DNA of 36,361 bases from 12-FULL-44-12b sp964348525. GTDB taxonomy: Bacteria > Patescibacteriota > Minisyncoccia > Phycocordibacterales > Zambryskibacteraceae. The stretch is from contig CAYGCY010000006.1 of the NCBI GenBank assembly GCA_964348525.1, positions 1 through 36,361 of the forward strand, written 5' to 3'. The translations under genes and the position numbers were made by a program. Below the pieces are notes generated by a model, which saw nothing but the letters and a program-made list of their open reading frames with translations, did no database searches and had not been told where the DNA came from. Below, piece after piece: positions 14,580-21,669 of the stretch (within the stretch, counting starts at the first letter, position 1; every line of letters begins with the position of its first letter).

Positions 14580-14969
14580 TTATTGGTTTTTTGCCTTAGT
14601 TTTTAAGCTTTTTGACTTACGACCTTTCCCTTTTGGCGCTTCTGTTGATACTACTACTATGAGATGACTCATGCGCTTCTTTACAGGGTGTGCTGAACCG
14701 CGTGAAGCAGGGCGAAATCTTTTAAACATTCCGCCATTGTCTACTCTAATATCCTTAACAAAAAGAGACTCTTCGGTAAGGCCTTGTGATTTAGCATTAG
14801 CGACAGCAGAAGAAAGAAGTTTTTTTATAGGAAGTGCTGGGCGTTTAATAGTGTAGTCTAAAAGATTTTTCGCATCAGAAACTTTTTTACCCTTTATCAA
14901 AACAGCAACTCTTCGAGTCTTTCTTGGAGTCTGTCTATATGATCTTAAAATTGCTTTTGATTCTGCCAT
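14580..14969 (-). CDS. rplV: 50S ribosomal protein L22 (uL22)
   Basis: 129 residues with AKAILRSYRQTPRKTRRVA-like opening (SYRQTPRKTRRVAVLIKGK), LPIKKLLSSAVANAKSQGL and VDNGGMFKRFRPASRGSAHPVKKRMSHLIVVV. The beta-hairpin in this last region lines the exit tunnel. The tail after residue 113 (KGKGRKSKSLKTKAKNQ) is a lysine-rich extension. It starts five bases after rpsS ends. Confidence 0.97.
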   Translation of the reverse strand: MAESKAILRSYRQTPRKTRRVAVLIKGKKVSDAKNLLDYTIKRPALPIKKLLSSAVANAKSQGLTEESLFVKDIRVDNGGMFKRFRPASRGSAHPVKKRMSHLIVVVSTEAPKGKGRKSKSLKTKAKNQ

Positions 14970-14974
14970 GTTAA

Positions 14975-15334
14975 TTATTTAGCTGGAGCTTTATTTTTTC
15001 CTGCATCAGCAGAAGCTTTAGCGGATTGAGCAGCAGTAATTTCTGCCTGTTTCTTGGCTGCTTCCAATTCCTTCTGCATTTTTCCTCCGTGTTTTATAAA
15101 TTTACGAGTAGGAGAAAATTCGCCCAGTCTGTGTCCTACCATGTCCTCTGTAACAAAAACTTCTATGAAATCTTTGCCATTGTGAACCCCAAAAGTGTAG
15201 CCCACCATTTCAGGGGCTATCTGACTGTCTCTCGCCCATGTTTTAATAACACCCACTTCTGCAGGCTTTTTGCCTCCCATTTTTTTTAGGAGTTTTTCGT
15301 ATACATATGGACCTTTGTGAGACGATCGTGTCAT
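14975..15334 (-). CDS. rpsS: 30S ribosomal protein S19 (uS19) with C-terminal extension
   Basis: 119 residues from ATG 15334 (MTRSSHKGPYVYEKLLKKMGG), with IKTWARDSQIAPEMVGYTFGVHNGKDFIEVFVTEDMVGHRLGEFSPTRKF. The frame is open to 15400, but those 22 codons lie in the leader hairpin and -10 region. The usual protein is about 92 residues; here some 27 extra residues rich in Ala and Lys follow (AAKKQAEITAAQSAKASADA), probably disordered. It heads the rpsS-rplV-rpsC-rplP-rpmC-rpsQ-rplN-rplX-rplE unit, since a promoter and a foreign cassette separate it from rplB. Confidence 0.96.
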   Translation of the reverse strand: MTRSSHKGPYVYEKLLKKMGGKKPAEVGVIKTWARDSQIAPEMVGYTFGVHNGKDFIEVFVTEDMVGHRLGEFSPTRKFIKHGGKMQKELEAAKKQAEITAAQSAKASADAGKNKAPAK

Positions 15335-15336
15335 AA

Positions 15337-15379
15337 ATGAAATAAAACAGCCCCAGAGGAGCTTCGGCAAAATATTATA
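15337..15379 (-). promoter_or_regulatory. rpsS promoter and hairpin leader (copy of the rpsN leader)
   Basis: TATAAT (minus strand, 15379-15374), followed at the expected start by the hairpin AGCTCC-TCT-GGGGCT (15363-15349), a U-rich run and the ATG. The best -35 match, TTGCGT at 15400-15395, lies inside the terminator hairpin of the upstream cassette. The stretch is nearly identical to 11729-11767 before rpsN. Confidence 0.65.
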
Positions 15380-15386
15380 GTACAAA

Positions 15387-15412
15387 GGGCCGGAACGCAA
15401 GCGTTCCGGCCC
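15387..15412 (-). terminator. Hairpin terminator of the GC-rich cassette gene A
   Basis: GGGCCGGAACG / CGTTCCGGCCC with a four-base loop, six bases after the cassette stop. The U-tract is short (TTTGT) and leads straight into the rpsS -10 box. Confidence 0.7.
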
Positions 15413-15418
15413 CTCTCT

Positions 15419-16012
15419 CTACCGTTCCAGCCTGAACCACTTCTCTTCTCGGTTCGAGGCATAGGCAAGAGCAATCTGAAGAACGAAGACAACAACCGCC
15501 GGAAAGGCATCCACCATGGTCCATCTTTCGATGGCAAACAGGTTTGCTCCTCCGCCCGCCATGAAGAGTAGCCAGACTCGGCCGTCTTCAAGCTTTGGGT
15601 CGATCAGGGCCTGCCTCAATGTCGGAATCGTCGCCATGACAGCGATAAAGACATTGAGGTAGAGCGCCATCCTCGGTTCACTTGTGAGCTTCCATGCAAC
15701 AAACGCAATGGCGCTCAGTACAAGCGAAACCTTGTCCATCGTGGACAGCTTGATCTCGCCATTCTTCACTACCAAGGCGATAATTACTGCTGCCCCGAGA
15801 GTGAAGACGCCGAAGAGGATAGAGGCGGTAATTGCCCCAAGCGCGATCGACGCGAAACATACTGAGCCGTCCACAACGAGCCATGGTAACCAGCTCGCGA
15901 TGTTCGGCTTCACGCCCGACACGCTCGACTTGTAGACGAGGCCAGCCAAGCGCACGTACGCGAGAACCGTGAACAGCACCATCAAAATGAGCGCAACGCT
16001 CACGTTCTGCAT
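15419..16012 (-). CDS. GC-rich orphan membrane protein inserted between rplB and rpsS (cassette A)
   Basis: 197 residues from ATG 16012, which has the best Shine-Dalgarno site in the window (AAAGGAGG, five bases before ATG). Upstream ATG/GTG codons at the open frame start lie before this site and are not used. Six or seven hydrophobic segments. KPNIASWLPWLVVDG, then LSAIAFVAWKLTSEP and IPTLRQALIDP give a pattern I recall from uncharacterised Patescibacteria membrane proteins with PQ-loop-like halves; I cannot assign a function. Base composition and codon use (CTC, CGC, GCG) differ sharply from the AT-rich ribosomal genes on both sides. It has its own promoter and terminator and splits the S10 operon. 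Confidence 0.8.
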   Translation of the reverse strand: MQNVSVALILMVLFTVLAYVRLAGLVYKSSVSGVKPNIASWLPWLVVDGSVCFASIALGAITASILFGVFTLGAAVIIALVVKNGEIKLSTMDKVSLVLSAIAFVAWKLTSEPRMALYLNVFIAVMATIPTLRQALIDPKLEDGRVWLLFMAGGGANLFAIERWTMVDAFPAVVVFVLQIALAYASNREEKWFRLER

Positions 16013-16070
16013 GACCTCCTCCTTTCTTGATTGTTTGGGCATATGCCCGAGAACCACCTATCTGCTCTCA

Positions 16071-16100
16071 ATTATATCACACAACATACCAAAAAGTCAA
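16071..16100 (-). promoter_or_regulatory. Strong promoter of cassette A
   Basis: TTGACT (16100-16095), 18-base spacer, TATAAT (16076-16071), on the minus strand. The leader of about 50 bases contains the palindrome GGGCATATGCCC and ends in the AAAGGAGG ribosome-binding site. Confidence 0.7.
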
Positions 16101-16156
16101 GGACTTTCTAGGTCCCTTAAATAAACCCCCTATTGAGCCGTTTTTACTTAAAGCGA

Positions 16157-16324
16157 GGCATCAAGTATTTTGAAACTCGCGGGAAGTGACTATTAAAAAT
16201 TAAGGAGTCGAATAGCAAAATGGGAGTGTTTGAGGAGCTTGCGACGAGTTGCCTATTTTGCGTTACGAGACGACTATAATTTTATAGGCACTGGAGCAGT
16301 AGCTGGTTCAAAATATTTGATACC
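16157..16324. other. Rod-like inverted-repeat element between rplB and cassette A
   Basis: This fills most of the 322-base gap 16013-16334. Outer arms of 18 bases (16157-16174 and 16307-16324) pair with one mismatch and one G-T. Inside, AGTG..CTAT pairs with ATAG..CACT, AAAATTA with TAATTTT, AGTCG with CGACT, and GCAAAAT with ATTTTGC, leaving an apical loop of about 27 bases that includes GAGGAGCTTGCGACGAG. The right arm ends ten bases from the rplB stop. It shares only CGAGACGA with the branched elements at 7776 and 33832, so I do not count it as a third copy. Confidence 0.6.
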
Positions 16325-16334
16325 GAGCTATTCT

Positions 16335-17177
16335 TTATCTCTTCTTTCCTACACGACGTCTTGAAACTATAAACACATTTGAGTATTTCTTTGCGCGACG
16401 AGACTTCTGACCCTTACCTGTTGGTTTTCCGTGACGAGTTCTTGCACGGCGATGCCCTCTTCCCTGACGTCCCTCACCTCCTCCATGTGGATGGTCTACT
16501 GGGTTCATTGCAGTACCACGAACTGTAGGACGAATACCAAGCCATCTTGAACGACCTGCTTTACCCAAATTTACCAAACGAGATTCTGGATTTGAAACTT
16601 CACCAATTGAGCCCCATGCATTTTTGTGAATTTTTCTTATTTCAGTTGAAGGCATCTTTATATCAACCCAATCGCCATCTTTAGCAACCACTTCTGCATA
16701 ATTTCCAGCCGAACGAGCTATTTTGGCAGCACCGCCTTTTTTAAGAGAAATATTATAAACAAATGTTCCTACTGTAAGTTTGTGCAGAGGCAATCTATTG
16801 CCTGCAGTTTCCGGCGCAGTCTCAGATGTTATGAATGTGTCGCCAACTTTGGCAGACTTTGGAAGAAGAACATATCTCTTTGCTCCGTCTTTATAGAAAA
16901 CCAAGCCAATGTAGCCTGTTCTGTTTGGGTCATACTCGACAGTTTTTACTGTGTAAGGAATATCAAATTTATCGTAAGAAAAATCTATCTCTCTAAAGAG
17001 TCTTTTGTGTCCTCCGCCTTTATGTTGGACAGTAATTCTGCCATGAGCATTGCGCCCCATATGGCGCTTTCTCCCTCTAGTTAGGGATTTCTCAGGCTCA
17101 TTTGTGGTCACAGTTCCCTTAAAAGGCAAAACCGTCATGTGGCGCCTAGATTTGGTTGTGGGTTTAAATTTTTTCAT
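16335..17177 (-). CDS. rplB: 50S ribosomal protein L2 (uL2)
   Basis: 280 residues, standard length, starting MKKFKPTTKSRRHMTV, with HKGGGHKRLFREIDF, AEVVAKDGDWVDIKMPS, GKAGRSRWLGIRPTVRGTAMNPVDHPHGGGEGR and a basic C-terminus. L2 is essential for subunit joining and peptidyl transfer. In most bacteria rpsS follows directly; here an inverted-repeat element and a GC-rich foreign gene intervene. Confidence 0.98.
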   Translation of the reverse strand: MKKFKPTTKSRRHMTVLPFKGTVTTNEPEKSLTRGRKRHMGRNAHGRITVQHKGGGHKRLFREIDFSYDKFDIPYTVKTVEYDPNRTGYIGLVFYKDGAKRYVLLPKSAKVGDTFITSETAPETAGNRLPLHKLTVGTFVYNISLKKGGAAKIARSAGNYAEVVAKDGDWVDIKMPSTEIRKIHKNAWGSIGEVSNPESRLVNLGKAGRSRWLGIRPTVRGTAMNPVDHPHGGGEGRQGRGHRRARTRHGKPTGKGQKSRRAKKYSNVFIVSRRRVGKKR

Positions 17178-17195
17178 CTCTTTATTCGTTATCTC

Positions 17196-17489
17196 TTATA
17201 TCAATTTAAGAGTGTCACCTTTTTTAAGAAAAACATAAGCTTTTTTACCACGAGTAGTTTTCCCCAGTCTGTTTTTAACGTTGGTATTTTTCGCTCTTAT
17301 ACGAATAATATTTACTCTCTCCGGTTTAACTTTGTACTGCGCTTCTACAGCCTTTGCCACAGATTTTGCATCAGCCGACAAATCTACATTGAACACAAAA
17401 ATATTTTTTTCTGCGAGCATAGAGGCCTTCTCCGTGACTCTTGGAGACTTTAGTATAAAAACATTAGTTTTCGCGTTTCTTTTTATCAT
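17196..17489 (-). CDS. rplW: 50S ribosomal protein L23 (uL23)
   Basis: 97 residues with LKSPRVTEKASMLAEKNIFVFNVDLSADAKSVAKAVEAQYKVKPERVNIIR and the C-terminal GKTTRGKKAYVFLKKGDTLKL. L23 docks trigger factor and SRP at the exit tunnel. It lies one base after rplD and eighteen before rplB. Confidence 0.97.
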   Translation of the reverse strand: MIKRNAKTNVFILKSPRVTEKASMLAEKNIFVFNVDLSADAKSVAKAVEAQYKVKPERVNIIRIRAKNTNVKNRLGKTTRGKKAYVFLKKGDTLKLI

Positions 17490-17490
17490 C

Positions 17491-18252
17491 TTATTTCTTT
17501 ATTACTTTGGCCTTTGTTTTCTTGGCTGGAGATTTCTTGGCTACTTTTTTTGCAGGCTTTTGTGCGTCTTCTGTAATTGTTTTTTCTGTAGTATTGCCAA
17601 ACTTTGATTCAAGGATTTCAAAAGATTTCTCTGGGTTTACCAAAACTATGTATTTATATGAGAGTGCTGAAACCACATCTAAATTTCTCACTTCCCCTAT
17701 TGTTATGTTGCCAATGTTTCTTAATGCTCTTTCTGTTATAGGATTTTTAACTGCAAACAAAATATAGCCTGCGTTTTTTCTTTTCTCAGATAAAGATTTT
17801 GCTCCCGATCCTTTAGCCAAAGCTTTTATGATGGCTACACCGTCTTTAGTTTTGCCTGCCAATACAAAGTCTTCAATAAGCAGGAGTTCATTGTCTCTTG
17901 CCTTCATTGAGAGGACTGAGGCCAAAGCAGCGACCTTCATTTTTTTATTTATCTTTCTATCGAAATTTTTATCGTTCCTTGGTCCATGAGAAACTCCTCC
18001 TCCTACCCATATAGGTGAGCGAGTAGAGCCATGCCTTGCTCGACCAGTACCTTTTTGTTGCCATGGTTTTTTACCTCCACCACGCACATCCCCGCGAGTT
18101 TTTGTGTGAGCAATAGGAGAACGAGCGCTTGATGTTTGAGACACCACTACTTGGTGAACAAGGTCTTTGTTTTGTCTGGCGCCAAAAACCTTAGCTGGCA
18201 AAGCAATTTCTCTCGATTTCTTTCCTTCTTTTGTATATACGGTTAATTCCAT
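17491..18252 (-). CDS. rplD: 50S ribosomal protein L4 (uL4) with lysine-rich tail
   Basis: 253 residues against about 205 usually. Core: VYTKEGKKSREIALPAKVFG, THTKTRGDVRGGGKKPWQQKGTGRARHG-like loop (TKTRGDVRGGGKKPWQQKG), the extended loop that reaches into the tunnel, and NLDVVSALSYKYIVLVNPEKSFEILE at the end of the domain. The last 40 or so residues (EDAQKPAKKVAKKSPAKKTK...) are a Lys/Ala/Pro extension. L4 in E. coli also represses the S10 operon; whether that holds here cannot be read. It follows rplC by eight bases. Confidence 0.96.
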   Translation of the reverse strand: MELTVYTKEGKKSREIALPAKVFGARQNKDLVHQVVVSQTSSARSPIAHTKTRGDVRGGGKKPWQQKGTGRARHGSTRSPIWVGGGVSHGPRNDKNFDRKINKKMKVAALASVLSMKARDNELLLIEDFVLAGKTKDGVAIIKALAKGSGAKSLSEKRKNAGYILFAVKNPITERALRNIGNITIGEVRNLDVVSALSYKYIVLVNPEKSFEILESKFGNTTEKTITEDAQKPAKKVAKKSPAKKTKAKVIKK

Positions 18253-18260
18253 TTTAGAAT

Positions 18261-18878
18261 TTATGATTTTGCGCTCACAATTTCAACAAGCGTACCTCTT
18301 CGACCTGGCACTGCGCCACTTAAAAGTATTTCGTTGGTTTCTGGAACCACTTGTAATACTTTCAAGTTTTTTACAGTAATTCTTACTCCGCCCATTCTGC
18401 CTGCCATTCTTTTGCCTCTTGGCACTTTAGTTCTAAGGCCTCCACCAATGGAACCCGGCTCACGTTCTGAGTGTTTTTGACCGTGTGTACGTGGGCCTCC
18501 TTTGAAACCATGCCTTTTTACCACCCCCTGAAAGCCTTTGGCTTTGGAGATAGCACTTACCACCACTACATCGCCCACAGAAAATGTTGATACATCTATC
18601 TTTGCTCCTCTCTCTAGGTTTAAGGGGTCATTGTCTCTGAATTCTCTTATCTCTTTGAAGCTTCCTAGCTCCTTTACATGGCCCTTTACCGCCTTAGAGA
18701 TTCTTTTTGCCTTTCTTGTTCCATAGCCCACTTGTACAGATTCGTAGCCGTCTTTTTCTTTTGTTCTAACTTGGGTTACGACCATTGGGCCAGCTGAAAT
18801 AATAGTGGCAGCAGAAACAGCGCCTTTGTCATCAAAGACTTGCGTCATTTCCTTTTTTTCTCCAAGAATAAATTTCAT
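18261..18878 (-). CDS. rplC: 50S ribosomal protein L3 (uL3)
   Basis: 205 residues with MKFILGEKKEMTQVFDDKG, VTVVSAISKAKGFQGVVKRHGFKGGPRTHGQK-like core (KGFQGVVKRHGFKGGPRTHG), REPGSIGGGLRTKVPRGKRMAGRMGG and the final LLSGAVPGRRGTLVEI. L3 is an early 50S assembly protein near the peptidyl transferase centre. The 60-base gap from rpsJ holds an extended -10 box, so rplC may start its own transcript. Confidence 0.97.
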   Translation of the reverse strand: MKFILGEKKEMTQVFDDKGAVSAATIISAGPMVVTQVRTKEKDGYESVQVGYGTRKAKRISKAVKGHVKELGSFKEIREFRDNDPLNLERGAKIDVSTFSVGDVVVVSAISKAKGFQGVVKRHGFKGGPRTHGQKHSEREPGSIGGGLRTKVPRGKRMAGRMGGVRITVKNLKVLQVVPETNEILLSGAVPGRRGTLVEIVSAKS

Positions 18879-18900
18879 TTTGGTATTGGATGAGAAGCGG

Positions 18901-18909
18901 AGTATACCA
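18901..18909 (-). promoter_or_regulatory. Possible extended -10 promoter of rplC
   Basis: TGG then TATACT on the minus strand (18909-18901), 22 bases before the rplC ATG. TGGTAT here can pair with ATACCA next to the start codon, so the leader could fold. No -35 is evident. Confidence 0.35.
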
Positions 18910-18938
18910 GCCTCTTCCCATCTTGCCTAGTGAAGACT

Positions 18939-19319
18939 TTAAATAATCTTCACATCAATCATCACGCCTGATGGCAATGAAAGATTGGTCAAAGACTCTA
19001 TGAGCTTTGGTGTTGGGTTCAAGATGTCTATCAGTCGCTTGTGAATTCTCATCTCAAATTGCTCTCGCGCATTTTTGTAGATGAAAGCTGAACGATTGAC
19101 TGTGTACTTCTTGAATTCTGTAGGCAGAGGAATCGGACCATGCACTTCCGCATCAAAGCGAAGGGCAGTGTCGATAATCTGCTTCACAGATACATCTAAA
19201 ATTTTGTTTTCGTACGCACGAACTCTTATACGAAGACGGGAAACTGTAGCTTCTTCCTTCTTCGCTTTTTTTGCGACTGGTTTTTCTGTTTCAGATGTTT
19301 TTTTTGCTCTAGTGGCCAT
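18939..19319 (-). CDS. rpsJ: 30S ribosomal protein S10 (uS10) with N-terminal extension
   Basis: 126 residues. The S10 domain starts near residue 27 (SRLRIRVRAYENKILDVSVKQIIDTAL) with the typical GPIPLPTEFKKYTVNRSAFIYKNAREQFEMRIHKRLIDILNPTPKLIESL. The first 26 residues (RAKKTSETEKPVAKKAKKEE) are a charged extension absent from standard S10. S10 also serves NusG-coupled transcription. It follows tuf by 21 bases, an arrangement seen in many bacteria. Confidence 0.97.
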   Translation of the reverse strand: MATRAKKTSETEKPVAKKAKKEEATVSRLRIRVRAYENKILDVSVKQIIDTALRFDAEVHGPIPLPTEFKKYTVNRSAFIYKNAREQFEMRIHKRLIDILNPTPKLIESLTNLSLPSGVMIDVKII

Positions 19320-19340
19320 GTTGTAAGGAACTATTTTTGA

Positions 19341-20537
19341 TTAAGCTACAACTTTAGTAATAACTCCTGCACCTACTGTTTTGCCACCCTCTCTGATAGC
19401 AAATCTCTGCTTCTCTTCTAGGGCAACTGGTGCTACTAGTTTTACTTTGAATGTAACTGTATCTCCAGGCATTACCATTTCAACGCCCTGAGCCAAAGTA
19501 ACTTCTCCTGTTACATCAGTAGTTCTTATGTAGAACTGTGGTTTGTATCCTGTAAAGAACGGGGTGTGACGACCGCCCTCTTCTTTCTTCAAGATGTACA
19601 CTTCTGCCTCGAAGTCTGTATGAGGTGTAACTGAGCCTGGTTTTGCAAGCACCTGACCTCTGGTCAAGTCTTCTTTCTTTGTACCTCTCAATAGAATGCC
19701 GGCGTTATCTCCTGCCATTCCTTCCTGCAAGCTCTTGTTAAACATTTCGATTCCAGTAACAGTTGATTTTGCAGTATCTTTCAAACCTACAATTTCAATT
19801 TCTTCACCTACCTTTAGCTTTCCTCTCTCAATTCTTCCTGTAGCTACTGTGCCTCTTCCTTCGATTGAGAATATATCCTCAATAGGCATTAGGAATGGTT
19901 TGTCTACTTCTCTTTCTGGAACTGGAATGTAGGTATCGAGTGCATTCACAAGATCCATAATCTTCTTTGCCCATTCATCGTCGTTGTTTGCAGACTCAAG
20001 AGCTTTAAGACCGGACCCGCGGATAATAGGAGCGTTGGCTCCATCATAATTCTGCTTTGTTAGAAGCTCGCGTACCTCTTCTTCCACCAAATCAATGAGT
20101 TCTGCATCTGGTACCATGTCGCACTTGTTTAGGAACACTATAACCTTAGGCACACCTACCTGACGAGCAAGAAGGATGTGTTCACGAGTCTGTGGCATAA
20201 CGCCGTCTGTTGCAGCTACCACCAAAATAGCGCCGTCCATCTGGGCAGCACCTGTAATCATGTTCTTGATGTAGTCAGCGTGACCCGGAGCGTCAATGTG
20301 AGCATAGTGACGAGTTGGGGTTGCGTATTCGTTGTGAGAAAGAGCAATGGTAATACCTCTTGCCTTTTCTTCTGGGGCCTTATCAATGCCGTCAATGCCT
20401 ACAACTTTTGCGCTGTAACCATTTCCCTGCCTATCAAGACATTTCAAGATAGCGGCTGTGAGGGTAGTTTTGCCGTGGTCAACGTGGCCGATTGTACCTA
20501 CGTTTACGTGCGGTTTTGAACGATCAAAATCTGCCAT
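19341..20537 (-). CDS. tuf: Translation elongation factor Tu
   Basis: 398 residues, standard length. GTPase motifs: GHVDHGKTT at residues 17-25, DAPGHADYIKNMI with switch II, and NKCDMV. Domains 2 and 3 follow (GRGTVATGRIERGKLKVGEE; HTPFFTGYKPQFYIRTTDVTG). EF-Tu carries aminoacyl-tRNA to the ribosome. It heads tuf-rpsJ and probably the rplC group, and is preceded by a leader of about 170 bases from a promoter near 20711-20738. Confidence 0.98.
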   Translation of the reverse strand: MADFDRSKPHVNVGTIGHVDHGKTTLTAAILKCLDRQGNGYSAKVVGIDGIDKAPEEKARGITIALSHNEYATPTRHYAHIDAPGHADYIKNMITGAAQMDGAILVVAATDGVMPQTREHILLARQVGVPKVIVFLNKCDMVPDAELIDLVEEEVRELLTKQNYDGANAPIIRGSGLKALESANNDDEWAKKIMDLVNALDTYIPVPEREVDKPFLMPIEDIFSIEGRGTVATGRIERGKLKVGEEIEIVGLKDTAKSTVTGIEMFNKSLQEGMAGDNAGILLRGTKKEDLTRGQVLAKPGSVTPHTDFEAEVYILKKEEGGRHTPFFTGYKPQFYIRTTDVTGEVTLAQGVEMVMPGDTVTFKVKLVAPVALEEKQRFAIREGGKTVGAGVITKVVA

Positions 20538-20552
20538 ATTAGTAATTTATGT

Positions 20553-20660
20553 TTAATGTATTAAGTTTTTTAAATCGTCTAGCGTAGCTGGCTCATCGCG
20601 CGAGAGCTTTGAAGAGCCAAATACACTAAACGGATATAAAGATCCGCCATTTGCCATCAT
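20553..20660 (-). CDS. Possible 35-residue leader ORF upstream of tuf
   Basis: ATG 20660 to TAA 20553 encodes MMANGGSLYPFSVFGSSKLS followed by RDEPATLDDLKNLIH, ending 15 bases before tuf. The same frame is open upstream to a TGA and reads a hydrophobic run (TAFFFVFILPFS) that would look like a signal segment, but no start codon exists there. No Shine-Dalgarno site. It may be a chance frame in the tuf leader or a decayed gene. Confidence 0.25.
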   Translation of the reverse strand: MMANGGSLYPFSVFGSSKLSRDEPATLDDLKNLIH

Positions 20661-20710
20661 GCTAAACGGTAGAATGAAGACAAAGAAAAAAGCCGTACGG
20701 CGGTTTCAAT

Positions 20711-20738
20711 ATAATACAGAGCACTATGAAAAAAGCAA
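20711..20738 (-). promoter_or_regulatory. Probable tuf promoter with start-proximal hairpin
   Basis: TTGCTT (20738-20733), 16-base spacer, TATTAT (20716-20711), minus strand. The predicted RNA begins with GCCGTACGGC, a short palindrome, and then TTTTTTCTTT, the same promoter-hairpin-U-run order as before rpsL. The rest of the 304-base gap 20538-20841 holds the leader ORF candidate, a GGCTC/GAGCC stem and a terminator. Confidence 0.5.
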
Positions 20739-20751
20739 ATTTCTTTCCAAA

Positions 20752-20780
20752 CGAAAATCCCGCTTTTGGCGGGATTTTCG
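20752..20780 (-). terminator. Terminator of the MscS-like gene
   Basis: Twelve-pair perfect stem CGAAAATCCCGC / GCGGGATTTTCG with a five-base loop, 61 bases past the stop; the T-run is part of the stem. Confidence 0.75.
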
Positions 20781-20841
20781 TCATATCTTCCGGATACCTA
20801 TATGCCGGTAGTCGCTCTGGACTTTAATAAGCCCTTCGCGA

Positions 20842-21528
20842 TTATCTACCTTGCATTTCTGATCGAGCTTTGTCGATCCATTGAGAAGCAGCCTGCTGAC
20901 CGCCAAGACCAAATGAAAGGCCGAAAGCGAGAGACAAAGCTACTACTACTCCCATAAATAGGGTCTGAATAATTTGAACTCCAATTCCTAACTGTGATAG
21001 AGCTACCAAAAGACCAAAGATCCAGATAGCCCAACGAGAAAGGGTTCCAAGAGTGTGAGCAGAACGAATTTCTGCTGCTCTTGCTGAAGCGTTTACTATT
21101 CTTTGCACTACATCTCCAACAACTCCTGCTACAAGAAGTACCAAAACAGCCACTATTACCTGCGGTAAGTAGCCTAGTACCACCTGAGACAAGAAGGCAT
21201 TGACCTGTCGAAGGCCCAAAACCTCAAATGCTGCGATGAAAAACACAACGATAATGAACCACTTCACCAAACCTCCTACAAAAGCACCGGAATTGAGGTC
21301 TAAACCGCTTCTTCGAAGCAATTCATCAAAACCAGTCTTTTTAAGAGCATCGTCAACGCGGATAGAACGGAAAATCTGCCAAACTGCTTTACCGATAACC
21401 GCACCGATAAGCCATCCCAAGACTACTATGATGATGGCAACAACAAGATTCGGTAAAAATCCTGCTACGCCAACCCACATACCTTGAAAGGCTGTTGTCA
21501 AAACATCACCCCATGTCTGCACTAACAT
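20842..21528 (-). CDS. MscS-like small membrane channel protein (conserved TM helix family)
   Basis: 228 residues with five hydrophobic segments: about 24-46 (FLPNLVVAIIIVVLGWLIG), 83-106, 115-142, 165-182 and 187-212. The final segment, VVVALSLAFGLSFGLGGQQAA, resembles the pore-lining TM3 of MscS, but the cytoplasmic beta domain that normally follows is missing and the protein ends 15 residues later. Established: MscS channels release solutes on membrane tension. Truncated relatives are frequent in Patescibacteria; whether they gate alone is unknown. It is a single-gene unit with its own terminator. Confidence 0.75.
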   Translation of the reverse strand: MLVQTWGDVLTTAFQGMWVGVAGFLPNLVVAIIIVVLGWLIGAVIGKAVWQIFRSIRVDDALKKTGFDELLRRSGLDLNSGAFVGGLVKWFIIVVFFIAAFEVLGLRQVNAFLSQVVLGYLPQVIVAVLVLLVAGVVGDVVQRIVNASARAAEIRSAHTLGTLSRWAIWIFGLLVALSQLGIGVQIIQTLFMGVVVALSLAFGLSFGLGGQQAASQWIDKARSEMQGR

Positions 21529-21669
21529 ATGCTTAACTTTATATTATTTTAATAATTTTTGAGACCCTACCCCATATTGTACTCCTTTAAATTAGCCATA
21601 GAATACGCGTGTGAATAGAGTGGGGATAAATTTAGTGGAGAGTTTTTTAGGCTGATTTTTTTTAAACAA

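Noticed and set aside
16157..16324. Third copy of the branched element
   Set aside because: It shares only CGAGACGA with the two copies; ACGCATAA and the CTGTCTCTCAG block are missing and the fold is a rod rather than a junction.
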